Shown here: piece by piece, positions 8,706 through 17,248 of the stretch | Layout of the letters: each line of letters opens with the position of its first letter | How positions within the stretch are numbered: position 1 is the first letter of the stretch | DNA from: SHAN690 sp040221375 | GTDB taxonomy: Bacteria > Bacteroidota > Bacteroidia > Flavobacteriales_G > Salibacteraceae | NCBI GenBank assembly: GCA_040221375.1 | Contig: JAVKEP010000082.1 | Location: forward strand, 1 to 64,000 | Length of the DNA stretch: 64,000 nucleotides | Reading direction: 5' to 3' | Made by a program: the position numbers and the translations under genes | The notes under the pieces: model-generated | What the model was told of the DNA's origin: nothing | Database searches by the model: none | What the model saw: the letters and a program-made list of their open reading frames with translations, nothing else

Positions 8706-11700
8706 ATGAACGTCGCACGCATTTTGATTTTCACGTTTGGCCTTCTGTGCTTGAGTGCGCAAGCTCAAGCGCAAGGAAATGAATACGATCATTGGGCGTT
8801 TGGATCAGGCGTTCATATGGATTTTACAGGCGGTGGAACCCCGGTCGTTTCTTGCACGCTTGCCATCAATTCGTCTGAAGCCTCTGCCGTGTGGAGCCAT
8901 CCATCTACGGGTGATTTCATTGCCTACACCAATGGAGCAACGGTATACAATGGACAGAACAACAATATTTTGGCGAACGGTACCGGCCTGACCGCCAATG
9001 CATCGTCGATCGAAAGCGCATTGATCCTCCCCAAGCCTGGCTATTCCATGGATCACTTCTACATCTTTCATAACAACATTTTCAATACCTACTGGTCTGA
9101 AGCTGACATGAGCATTGGAACCAACGGGACCGTAACCTCAAAGAATAATTTCCTTCAAGCTACTGGTACAGAACGATGCGGCACCGCGCCCCATGGCTCC
9201 ATCTGCCCAGCGTATTGGTTGATGATCAGCAAAGCAACCAACGACTCCGTAGCTGCTTACTTGATAGATACGGGCGGAATCAGCAGTACGCCTGTGGTGA
9301 CTTCAACAGGAATTACAGGCGGAAATGCACGGGGAAACATCGTCTTTTCTGAAGACTTTACCAAGATGGCGATGAGCGTGGAAAACGTGGGAATGTTTGT
9401 CTGCGATTTCAATGATACCAGTGGAGTGACTTCTAATTGGACCCAAATCGGGACCGTTACCAATGGATTCGGATCGGCCTTTTCGCCGGACGGAACGAAA
9501 CTCTATTACACCTCGGGCTACGGCCAGTATCTCTACCAATACAATTTTAGCAACTCCACCCAAACCCTTCTCGGTGGACCAGGCTTGAGCTACCTCGCTC
9601 TAGCTCCTGACGGGAAAATCTATATTTCTAAGTACGGTCAGAATACCTTGGGAGTGATCAATGCACCCAATTTAGCCGGCACTACGAGCAACTTTCAAAT
9701 CAGTGGGTTCACGATTTCAACCAATACTACCTGCGTGTGCAGATGGGGATTGCCAAATCCGTTCCACGTAAACATCGGAACCCACCCTTCTGAACCCGAT
9801 TCAATCTTTTTGTGTACGGGCGAAGACACCCTCTTTACTACACAAATACAAGGCGAAAGCTATTTGTGGAATACAGGCGACACCACGCAATCGATATTTC
9901 TAGATAGCGGAGGGTTATACTATTGCACCATCGGTATGGGCGATTGCTCCAGTTCAGATTCGGTGTTTGTTGAGTATGTAGACGAAGTTTCAATTTCGGC
10001 CACTACCGGTTGTTTGGGCGACACTACGTTCTTTACGTACAACACCCAAATGCCACCGTCTTCCATTGCATCCTACACTTGGGATTTTGGCGATGGGTCT
10101 ACTTCTTCGCAAGCTTCACCAGGGCACATGTACAGCGCGGGAAACACCTATTCAGTGACGCTGGAGATCGAAACGAATACCGGATGCATTCTCGACACCT
10201 TTGTCAGCGCCATAGTGCATCCAAACCCTGATCCGTCGTTTTCAGTGGGGAATGAATGCGATGGTAACGCCGTCCAGTTCATCGATAATTCTGCAGCGGC
10301 AGGACCTCCAATCGTTTCAAAGAATTGGGATGTCAATACAGATGGTAGCATCGACTATACTTCTTCGAATCCCGATCATATTTATCCAGGTCACGGCACT
10401 TACACCGCAACATTTTACGTGGTAGATGCATTGGGTTGCGATGATTCTTTGAGCAAAGACGTCTTCGTCCATGCCGTTCCAAACGCAGATTTTGAGGTAG
10501 ATCCAGTCTGCTTTAATGAAGTGCATGCGTTTGGAGACAGCTCTACCATTGCGCTTGGCGACATCGTAAATTGGGTTTGGTCATTCGGGGACGGAAATAC
10601 TTCAACGCTCCAACACCCGAGCTACGAATTCTCCACGCCGGGATCGCATAATGTAACCCTGCTAGTAACTTCAGACAGTGGTTGCTCAGACGAAATTACA
10701 CTCAACACCTTGGCGTATCACTTGCCAACACTTGGATTTTCCTTCGACTCAATTTGCCTGAATGAGACGGCAGTTTTCAGCCCATCCAGCACATCGCAGA
10801 GCGGCACTATTTTGCAGTACATGTGGGATTTAGGAGATGGGACCACTACCACAGTGCAATCGCCCAACCATGCCTATGCTACGGCCGGTTTGTATACGGT
10901 AGCCCACTCTGTGATCACCAATTTTGGTTGTACCGATACACTTTCGCAAAACATTCGGGTGTACCCCATCCCGCATACGGCATTTGGTTGGACAAACAAC
11001 GTATGCGAAGGCGAAGACCTTCCCTTTACGGACCAGAGCTCTATCGCCAATGTTACCCCAGGTGGCGACGAAATCGTTTCGTGGGTTTGGGAAATCGATT
11101 CGGATACCTTCTCGCTGCAACCGGATCCGGTCTATACATCCTCACAATACGGTTCCATCCACATTCGGCTGACCACGACCTCGAATTACGGGTGTACCAC
11201 CTTCGACGAGAACGATGCCTTCATTTTTCCCATTCCTAAGGCCTCATTTATTGCCGAACCCGCTTGTCAACATGATACTACAGTGTTCAAAGACTTGAGT
11301 AAAATTGACTTGGGCTTAGTAAATCAATGGAATTGGAGCTTTGGCGATGACAGTACTTCCACCGAGCAGTTTCCGCAGCATGTGTACACTTCGCCTGGAA
11401 CCTACGTAGTGACGTTGACCATTGCTTCTAACAAGGGTTGCCGAGATACCACAAAACGCTCCCTGACCATTTTCGAATCGCCTGTCGTAGATTATGAAAT
11501 CTCACCGCTATCGGGTTGTACTGACCTCGAGGTGCGCGTCGTGGATAAGAGTAGCATCGGTGTCGGAAGCCTTTCGTCCGAGTGGTTCGTAAGAGGTGAA
11601 AGCGTTTCCAAGTTTAAGGAGGCGAGTGTTGTCTTAGAAAATGACACTACCCTTCCTGTGCGTTATCGGTTCTACCTGACTTCTACCTCCGATCAAGGGT

Positions 11701-12269
11701 GCAAGGTGTCGGTTATGCTTTCGGATACGGTTACCGTATTTCCTAGACCAAAGGCCAAGTTTGATATCCTCACCAACGGCTATGGCATGTATGATCCAAC
11801 CGTGGAATTTGACAACCGAACCAATGGTGCGTTCAAGTACTTGTGGACCTTCGGTGATGGTGATTCCAGCAAGCAGTTTCAGCCGATGCACTATTACAAA
11901 AGACACGGAACCTACCCGGTCTCCATGTGGGCGTGGAACGAATATGCCTGTCCGGATTCCTTGGAGAAGATCCTAGTATTTGATCCCGTCACCACCATTT
12001 ATGTTCCCAACACGTTCACGCCGAACGGCGACGGCGACAACGACGTATGGATGGCCAAAGGTTTCAATGAGGACCAACCCTTCAACGTTCAAGTTTGGGA
12101 CCGTTGGGGAAATACGATTTTTGAATCCAATGCGATGGAGCTTGGATGGGATGGCAAGGTGAATGGAGTGCGTAAGGCGTCCACTGGATCCTATTCGTAT
12201 TACATAAAATTCACCGCCTCAGATGGAGAAGTACGCGAATTGTACGGCATGGTGAACTTGATACGTTGA
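8706..12269 (+). CDS. Secreted PKD-repeat protein with T9SS type B sorting domain
   Basis: 1187 residues. Start chosen at 8706 because MNVARILIFTFGLLCLSAQA is a clean signal peptide; the frame is open further upstream. Residues about 25-370 form a beta-propeller-like domain opening with DHWAFGSGVHMDF. A run of about eight PKD domains follows, marked by repeated YTWDFGDGS, WVWSFGDGN, YMWDLGDGT, WNWSFGDDS and YLWTFGDGD. The last 85 residues are the gliding-motility-associated type B C-terminal domain: VPNTFTPNGDGDNDVW, VQVWDRWGNTIFES, GWDGKVNG. Such proteins cross the outer membrane by T9SS; the function is probably adhesive or structural. Its N-terminal domain resembles that of the protein encoded at 51159-54134. 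Confidence 0.88.
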   Translation: MNVARILIFTFGLLCLSAQAQAQGNEYDHWAFGSGVHMDFTGGGTPVVSCTLAINSSEASAVWSHPSTGDFIAYTNGATVYNGQNNNILANGTGLTANASSIESALILPKPGYSMDHFYIFHNNIFNTYWSEADMSIGTNGTVTSKNNFLQATGTERCGTAPHGSICPAYWLMISKATNDSVAAYLIDTGGISSTPVVTSTGITGGNARGNIVFSEDFTKMAMSVENVGMFVCDFNDTSGVTSNWTQIGTVTNGFGSAFSPDGTKLYYTSGYGQYLYQYNFSNSTQTLLGGPGLSYLALAPDGKIYISKYGQNTLGVINAPNLAGTTSNFQISGFTISTNTTCVCRWGLPNPFHVNIGTHPSEPDSIFLCTGEDTLFTTQIQGESYLWNTGDTTQSIFLDSGGLYYCTIGMGDCSSSDSVFVEYVDEVSISATTGCLGDTTFFTYNTQMPPSSIASYTWDFGDGSTSSQASPGHMYSAGNTYSVTLEIETNTGCILDTFVSAIVHPNPDPSFSVGNECDGNAVQFIDNSAAAGPPIVSKNWDVNTDGSIDYTSSNPDHIYPGHGTYTATFYVVDALGCDDSLSKDVFVHAVPNADFEVDPVCFNEVHAFGDSSTIALGDIVNWVWSFGDGNTSTLQHPSYEFSTPGSHNVTLLVTSDSGCSDEITLNTLAYHLPTLGFSFDSICLNETAVFSPSSTSQSGTILQYMWDLGDGTTTTVQSPNHAYATAGLYTVAHSVITNFGCTDTLSQNIRVYPIPHTAFGWTNNVCEGEDLPFTDQSSIANVTPGGDEIVSWVWEIDSDTFSLQPDPVYTSSQYGSIHIRLTTTSNYGCTTFDENDAFIFPIPKASFIAEPACQHDTTVFKDLSKIDLGLVNQWNWSFGDDSTSTEQFPQHVYTSPGTYVVTLTIASNKGCRDTTKRSLTIFESPVVDYEISPLSGCTDLEVRVVDKSSIGVGSLSSEWFVRGESVSKFKEASVVLENDTTLPVRYRFYLTSTSDQGCKVSVMLSDTVTVFPRPKAKFDILTNGYGMYDPTVEFDNRTNGAFKYLWTFGDGDSSKQFQPMHYYKRHGTYPVSMWAWNEYACPDSLEKILVFDPVTTIYVPNTFTPNGDGDNDVWMAKGFNEDQPFNVQVWDRWGNTIFESNAMELGWDGKVNGVRKASTGSYSYYIKFTASDGEVRELYGMVNLIR

Positions 12270-12316
12270 TGCGCGTTTCACCCTCTCCACGCATTTCTAA
12301 CCCTACGTTTTAATTC

Positions 12317-13837
12317 CTATTGCGCTGCCTTCTCAGGTCTCATCTGAGGAAAGAACAGCACATCTTGTATGGAAGTTTGGTTCGTCAAGAACATCACCAA
12401 GCGATCTATTCCAATGCCCATTCCTGAAGTAGGTGGCATACCGTATTCAAGTGCGCGTAGAAAGTCTTGATCGATGAACATGGCTTCGTCATCGCCGTTT
12501 TCGCTCAACTTAAGTTGCTCTTCAAAGCGTTCGCGCTGGTCAATCGGATCGTTCAATTCAGAATAGGCGTTTGCCAATTCTTTGCCGTTTACCATGAGCT
12601 CAAATCGCTCCGTCAGCGTATCATCTTCACGGTGACGCTTGCACAACGGACTCATCTCTACAGGGTAATCCATAACGAATGTCGGCTGTATGAAGCCGGG
12701 TTCAGCTACCTCACCAAAGATCTCATCGAGCAACTTCCCTCTGCCCATGGAAGGTTCGGTTTGGATGTTCAGCTTCTTGCAGAAATCGCGCAACCCATCT
12801 TCGTCCATTCCTGAAACGTCAGTGCCTGTTGCATCCTTGATTGCTCCGAGGAAGGTAACGCGCTTAAAAGGGCGCTTGAACTCAATCGTGTTCTCCCCAA
12901 GTTGCAATGCTGTTTTACCATGCAAGTCCAATACAGCCTTCTCCACCATCTCTTCAGTAAATTCCATCATCCACTGATAGTCCTTGTAAGCGACGTAGAT
13001 TTCCATCACCGTAAACTCAGGGTTGTGCGTTCGATCCATTCCCTCATTTCGGAAGTTTCGCGAGAACTCATATACACCTTCGTAACCACCAACAATCAGC
13101 CTCTTGAGGTAAAGTTCGTTGGCAATCCGCAAATACATCTCTTGATCGAGGGTGTTGTGATGTGTAATAAATGGGCGTGCGGCTGCTCCTCCAGGAATCG
13201 GCTGAAGCACGGGCGTATCAACTTCAAGGTATCCTTTCGCATTGATGAATTCACGCAATGAATTCATGATTTTGGTGCGTTGCTCGAACACTTTCTTGAC
13301 GTGCGGATTCACCACCAAGTCTAGGTAGCGCATTCGGTACCGCTGCTCCTTGTCGGCAAAGCCGTCGTGCACATTGCCATCGGCATCTGTTTTAACAACA
13401 GGCAGTGGCTTCAAGGTTTTTGAAAGGACGGTAAACTCTTTGACGTGTACGGAAATTTCACCCACTTGGGTGCGGAAGACATGTCCCTTGATTCCGATGA
13501 AGTCACCGATGTCGAGGAGTTTTTTGAAGACCGTATTGTACATGGTCTTGTCTTCATCCGGACAAATTTCGTCCCGATTGAAATAGACTTGGATGCGTCC
13601 TGAGCTGTCCATGATCTCGGCAAAGGATGCCTTTCCCATGATGCGTCGACTCATCAATCGTCCGGCAATGCACACGTCTTGTCCGCTGCTATCGTCTTGC
13701 TCGAAATCCTGTTTGATCCCAAGGGAAGTAGCATTGGTTGGGTACATAGCGGCCGGATAGGGGTCAATGCCCAGCGAGCGCAATTCATCAAGGCTTTCCC
13801 TTCGTTCTCTTTCCTGATCGTTCAGTTCATTCGACAT
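12317..13837 (-). CDS. lysS: Lysyl-tRNA synthetase, class II
   Basis: 506 residues, the normal bacterial length, when started at 13837 (MSNELNDQERER). The frame is open to 13975, but the extra 46 residues are unlike LysRS and would overlap the divergent gene start. An OB-fold anticodon-binding domain (about 60-170; IAGRLMSRRIMGKASFAEI) precedes the class II catalytic domain. That domain carries motif 2 (FRNEGMDRTHNPEFTVMEIY) and motif 3 (GMGIGIDRLVMFL). It charges tRNA-Lys in the cytoplasm. It is convergent with the PKD protein gene and divergent from the isomerase operon. Confidence 0.97.
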   Translation of the reverse strand: MSNELNDQERERRESLDELRSLGIDPYPAAMYPTNATSLGIKQDFEQDDSSGQDVCIAGRLMSRRIMGKASFAEIMDSSGRIQVYFNRDEICPDEDKTMYNTVFKKLLDIGDFIGIKGHVFRTQVGEISVHVKEFTVLSKTLKPLPVVKTDADGNVHDGFADKEQRYRMRYLDLVVNPHVKKVFEQRTKIMNSLREFINAKGYLEVDTPVLQPIPGGAAARPFITHHNTLDQEMYLRIANELYLKRLIVGGYEGVYEFSRNFRNEGMDRTHNPEFTVMEIYVAYKDYQWMMEFTEEMVEKAVLDLHGKTALQLGENTIEFKRPFKRVTFLGAIKDATGTDVSGMDEDGLRDFCKKLNIQTEPSMGRGKLLDEIFGEVAEPGFIQPTFVMDYPVEMSPLCKRHREDDTLTERFELMVNGKELANAYSELNDPIDQRERFEEQLKLSENGDDEAMFIDQDFLRALEYGMPPTSGMGIGIDRLVMFLTNQTSIQDVLFFPQMRPEKAAQ

Positions 13838-13842
13838 GCGTG

Positions 13843-13850
13843 CAAAATTG
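13843..13850 (-). promoter_or_regulatory. -7-like element next to the lysS start
   Basis: CAATTTTG on the minus strand, one mismatch to TAnnTTTG, 5 bases before the lysS ATG. A second near-match (CATCTTTG, 13856-13863) lies 18 bases before it, so the real start site is ambiguous. Confidence 0.35.
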
Positions 13851-13908
13851 GTCGGCAAAGATGAAGAGAATTCGCCATATAACGAAGCTGCGCCTGCCTT
13901 ACCACTGC

Positions 13909-13916
13909 TATATTTG
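13909..13916 (+). promoter_or_regulatory. -7 element of the isomerase operon, leaderless spacing
   Basis: TATATTTG, an exact TAnnTTTG match, with 5 bases to the ATG at 13922. Confidence 0.6.
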
Positions 13917-13921
13917 TCCCT

Positions 13922-14914
13922 ATGGAAATGAAGATGGATCTTTTGGTGGCTGACTTCACGCAACACTTGCGTCAAGCTCTAAACATTGCCGCTGAATTTA
14001 ACGCAGGAGAGAGAAGACAACCCAAGAATGTATTGATATGCGGAATGGGCGGTTCAGGCATTGGCGGAACCATTTTGAGCCAATTACTGGCGGATCATTG
14101 CACCGTTCCGATACAGGCCAATAAAGACTATTCCATCCCAGCATTTGTCAATGAAGACACCTTGGTCATTGCCTCCTCTTATTCTGGAAACACGGAAGAA
14201 ACCTTAGAGGCTCTTGCATCCGCCATTGATCAAGGTGCACAAATTGCTTGCATCAGCTCAGGTGGCAGGCTGAGTGAGATGGCCCTCGAAAACGATTGGC
14301 CGTTGATCACGGTTCCCGGCGGACTTCCCCCAAGGGCAGCCTTTGGCTTGACCATCGTTCAGTTGTTTCGTTTGGCAGAAGCCTATAAACTCACAAACGG
14401 AGCGTGGGCACGTCAGTTTGAAGCAGGCATCAACTACCTAGACGAAAACGAAGAGCAGATCAAGAACGCCGCCCATACCCTCGCAGAAAGCATTCAACAT
14501 AAACTACCCGTCATTTACACAGCCACTTGGCTTGAAGGGGTTGCAACACGTTGGAAGCAGCAGATTGCCGAAAACAGCAAGGGACTTTCATGGTTCAACA
14601 CCTATCCTGAGATGAACCACAACGAACTCGTAGGCTGGCCAAGCGGAAGCAATGACTTGGCTGTCATTTTTCTAAGCAGTGATTTTGACCACCCTCGTGT
14701 GACGAAGAGGATGGAACTCACCCAAACAGTATATCGCAAGAAGACCCCGCACGTGCATCAGTTTGTTGCCGTTGGATCTTCAAGAATCGAACAAGCACTT
14801 CACCTCATCCATTTCGGAGATTGGATGACCGTGTACCTGGCAGAATTCAAAGGAGCCGATTCCATTGAGATTGAAGTCATCGATTGGCTGAAAGACGAAC
14901 TTTCAAAATTTTAA
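13922..14914 (+). CDS. Bifunctional phosphoglucose/phosphomannose isomerase
   Basis: 330 residues of the small SIS-domain PGI/PMI family rather than the 550-residue classical Pgi. The first SIS domain contains VLICGMGGSGIGGTIL and the sugar-phosphate loop SSYSGNTEETLEAL. The PGI/PMI C-terminal domain has FNTYPEMNHNELVGW, carrying the catalytic Glu and His expected of the family. It interconverts glucose-6-phosphate or mannose-6-phosphate with fructose-6-phosphate. A mannose-1-phosphate guanylyltransferase is encoded at 41594-42679, so it may also feed GDP-mannose. It is first in a four-gene run; the next start is 3 bases after its stop. Confidence 0.92.
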   Translation: MEMKMDLLVADFTQHLRQALNIAAEFNAGERRQPKNVLICGMGGSGIGGTILSQLLADHCTVPIQANKDYSIPAFVNEDTLVIASSYSGNTEETLEALASAIDQGAQIACISSGGRLSEMALENDWPLITVPGGLPPRAAFGLTIVQLFRLAEAYKLTNGAWARQFEAGINYLDENEEQIKNAAHTLAESIQHKLPVIYTATWLEGVATRWKQQIAENSKGLSWFNTYPEMNHNELVGWPSGSNDLAVIFLSSDFDHPRVTKRMELTQTVYRKKTPHVHQFVAVGSSRIEQALHLIHFGDWMTVYLAEFKGADSIEIEVIDWLKDELSKF

Positions 14915-14917
14915 GTC

Positions 14918-16081
14918 GTGTTGAGATCCACCTTTTTAAAACGATTGGGATGGGTCGCCTTTTGGTTGTTGCTGCTCCACTTTGTGATTGAAATCACTGG
15001 ACATCACTACATCTACAACACGCTTGGGAATACGGTTTTTCAAGGCCGACTTGGGCCTGGCATCCAAGAGTACAAGGACATGCCCAACCGTACGATCGCG
15101 AACGGCACTCCTCAGCCTTGGAAGAAATCCGATCGCTTTGGCAAGTTGTCACTCACGGAATCAGAACTGGCCTACCATAGAGAATTCCAGTCTGTCTCTT
15201 ACGTCGTGATCCACCGAGACTCCCTGATCTTCGAGCAGTATTGGGATGGTTTTTCAGACACTTCTCGAAGCAATTCGTTTAGCATGGCAAAATCCATCGT
15301 CGGCTTGCTTACCGGCGTGGCCATTGAACGCGGGGAAATCAAAAGCGTGCAAGACCCGGTCTATTATTACTTGCCTCAATACGAAACGGCCTTGGGCAAG
15401 GAAATGACCATAGAGCACTTGCTCACCATGTCGTCAGGGATCAATTTTGATGAAAGTTATATCAATCCTTTTTCTTTTCCTGCACGAGCCAATTACGGAG
15501 ATGATCTAGAAGCTTTACTTAGAAGCTATGAAGTCACCGAAACGCCTGGCGAACGCTATACCTATCAGAGTGGAACTACCCAAGTCCTCGCGTTTGTGCT
15601 CGCAAGTGCAACGAGAAGAAATCTTGCAGATTACGCCGCTGAGCACGTTTGGCAACCCATCGGCGCGGAGCATTCGGCACTCTGGTCTTTGGACAATCGC
15701 GACGGAGCCGAGAAGGCATTTTGCTGCATCAATGCCACCGCCAAGGATTTTGCCCGCATTGGAAAACTCTATCTCGATGGAGGTAGGTGGAATGGAACAT
15801 CAATCGTGGATAGTGCCTACGTAGCTGCTTCTGTGGGGCTACTTGGAAACTATGTTGTCTACCCTTCTGAGAGCTATGGCTATTGCTGGTGGCTCGGAGA
15901 TCACAACGGACATGACTTTTACTTCATGCGAGGCATCAAAGGACAATACGTCTTGGTCTATCCAGCAGAAGAATTGATCGTTGTGAGAATGGGTAGAACG
16001 CGAAACGTGGGTGAAGGAAAAGAACATCCCGAGGATGTATATGACTACCTCGACATGGGCTTAAGAATGATCAGAGAATGA
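14918..16081 (+). CDS. Beta-lactamase-fold serine hydrolase, membrane-anchored
   Basis: 387 residues. One N-terminal hydrophobic helix (about 10-25) anchors or exports it. The serine beta-lactamase/class C (AmpC-like) fold is shown by NSFSMAKSIVGLLTG (SxxK, near residue 125) and by the tyrosine motif RYTYQSGTTQ. Such proteins act as esterases, DD-peptidases or peptidases; true beta-lactamase activity is unlikely and the substrate is unknown. It starts with GTG 3 bases after the isomerase stop, and its stop overlaps the next ATG (ATGA), so it is in the same operon. Confidence 0.85.
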   Translation: MLRSTFLKRLGWVAFWLLLLHFVIEITGHHYIYNTLGNTVFQGRLGPGIQEYKDMPNRTIANGTPQPWKKSDRFGKLSLTESELAYHREFQSVSYVVIHRDSLIFEQYWDGFSDTSRSNSFSMAKSIVGLLTGVAIERGEIKSVQDPVYYYLPQYETALGKEMTIEHLLTMSSGINFDESYINPFSFPARANYGDDLEALLRSYEVTETPGERYTYQSGTTQVLAFVLASATRRNLADYAAEHVWQPIGAEHSALWSLDNRDGAEKAFCCINATAKDFARIGKLYLDGGRWNGTSIVDSAYVAASVGLLGNYVVYPSESYGYCWWLGDHNGHDFYFMRGIKGQYVLVYPAEELIVVRMGRTRNVGEGKEHPEDVYDYLDMGLRMIRE

Positions 16082-16479
16082 AAGACGACATCGATTTTCC
16101 GAAAGTCGAGCAGGTAGGAGTGTGCGCTGTGCCTCACGACGCAGAAGAAATGAAAACGTGGAAAGTGCACATCATCAACCTATTGGACGAACCCATTACC
16201 AATGTCTTGGTATCGACCCGAGGATACGCAAAGAAAAACGACGATCAAGTCAGCACCTCGGAGCTGCGCCATTTTTTCGAAGACGTTCAATCCAAATCAT
16301 CCAGGCCGATTGAAGTGATTCCACAAGATTTGATTGGACTGAATAACCAGTATTGGGTTAGTTTTTACATAGGCCGGACCATCTACGACAAGAAATTTAT
16401 CTTTCTGCCGGATACATTGCTGGAGAAGAACCTCGTTGATCTTCCGGTGATGGAAGAGAAGGGCATTTTAATTCTTTGA
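16078..16479 (+). CDS. Conserved hypothetical protein, 133 residues
   Basis: I do not recognise a named family. It is soluble, without signal peptide or membrane segment. Its pattern (KTWKVHIINLLDEPITNVLV, then QYWVSFYIGRTIYDKKFIF) looks like a small beta-sandwich with strands ending in a C-terminal ILIL. It overlaps the upstream hydrolase by 4 bases (ATGA) and is followed 2 bases later by the exonuclease, so it is tightly coupled in translation. The exonuclease is the most likely functional neighbour, but this is only positional. Confidence 0.7.
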   Translation: MKDDIDFPKVEQVGVCAVPHDAEEMKTWKVHIINLLDEPITNVLVSTRGYAKKNDDQVSTSELRHFFEDVQSKSSRPIEVIPQDLIGLNNQYWVSFYIGRTIYDKKFIFLPDTLLEKNLVDLPVMEEKGILIL

Positions 16480-16481
16480 CC

Positions 16482-17192
16482 ATGCATTTGAGCAATATTT
16501 TATTCCTTGACATCGAAACAGTCCCACAGTACCCGGACTTCGAGAAAGCAGAAGAGACCTATCAAAAGCTCTGGGAGGACAAGGCGAAATTTCTCATCAA
16601 ATCAGAAGAGGATACGCCGGCATCTGTGTTTGAACGTGCTGGCATCTACGCCGAGTTTGGAAAGATCGTTTGCATCTCTGTAGGCATCATCAATGACCGC
16701 GGCCCGAAGCGTGAGCTGCGGATCAAATCCTACGCAAATGAGGATGAGGGAACACTTCTAAAAGAATTTTCTAGCCTGCTCGACAAGCATTTCAGCGGCG
16801 ACGAGCATCTGATGTGCGGACACAACGGCAAAGAATTTGACTTCCCCTACATCGCGAGAAGGATGCTCATCCACGGAATGTCTTTGCCCAGAATCCTAGA
16901 CATAGCCGGAAAGAAACCTTGGGAAATAAAGCATCTAGACACCATGCAGATGTGGAAGTTTGGCGACTTCAAGAATTTCACGAGCCTCAAATTGCTAGCG
17001 CACGTATTCGGATTGCCAACCCCAAAAGATGACATCGATGGAAGCCAAGTTGCCGGCGTATTCTGGGAAGAAAAAAACCTGGAAAGAATCGTTACCTACT
17101 GCGAAAAGGATGTAGTCACGCTCGTACAAGTATTCTTGCGGATGAATCAGATGCCGATGCTGTCTGCTGAAGAATTGGGAGTGGAGGAGTAA
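16482..17192 (+). CDS. PolB-like 3'-5' exonuclease (DEDDy)
   Basis: 236 residues from the ATG at 16482, 2 bases after the previous stop; a TTG two codons earlier is less likely. The DnaQ-like fold carries all three exonuclease motifs: ILFLDIETVPQ (ExoI, DxE), CGHNGKEFDFPYIARRM (ExoII) and RIVTYCEKDVVTLVQVFLRM (ExoIII, YxxxD). This matches the predicted 3'-5' exonuclease family related to DNA polymerase B proofreading domains. It probably trims DNA 3' ends in repair; the exact role is not known. It is the last gene of the operon from 13922. Confidence 0.88.
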   Translation: MHLSNILFLDIETVPQYPDFEKAEETYQKLWEDKAKFLIKSEEDTPASVFERAGIYAEFGKIVCISVGIINDRGPKRELRIKSYANEDEGTLLKEFSSLLDKHFSGDEHLMCGHNGKEFDFPYIARRMLIHGMSLPRILDIAGKKPWEIKHLDTMQMWKFGDFKNFTSLKLLAHVFGLPTPKDDIDGSQVAGVFWEEKNLERIVTYCEKDVVTLVQVFLRMNQMPMLSAEELGVEE

Positions 17193-17248
17193 GAAGACTG
17201 TCGATCTGGGACTCGGTTCTCTTATGGTCGATCCAAGAGCAAGTTACA

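Noticed and set aside
9995..11960. Repeated segments within the PKD protein as possible DNA repeats
   Set aside because: Similarity is at protein level (PKD motifs) and the DNA has diverged, so no direct DNA repeat, recombination site or CRISPR-like array is present.
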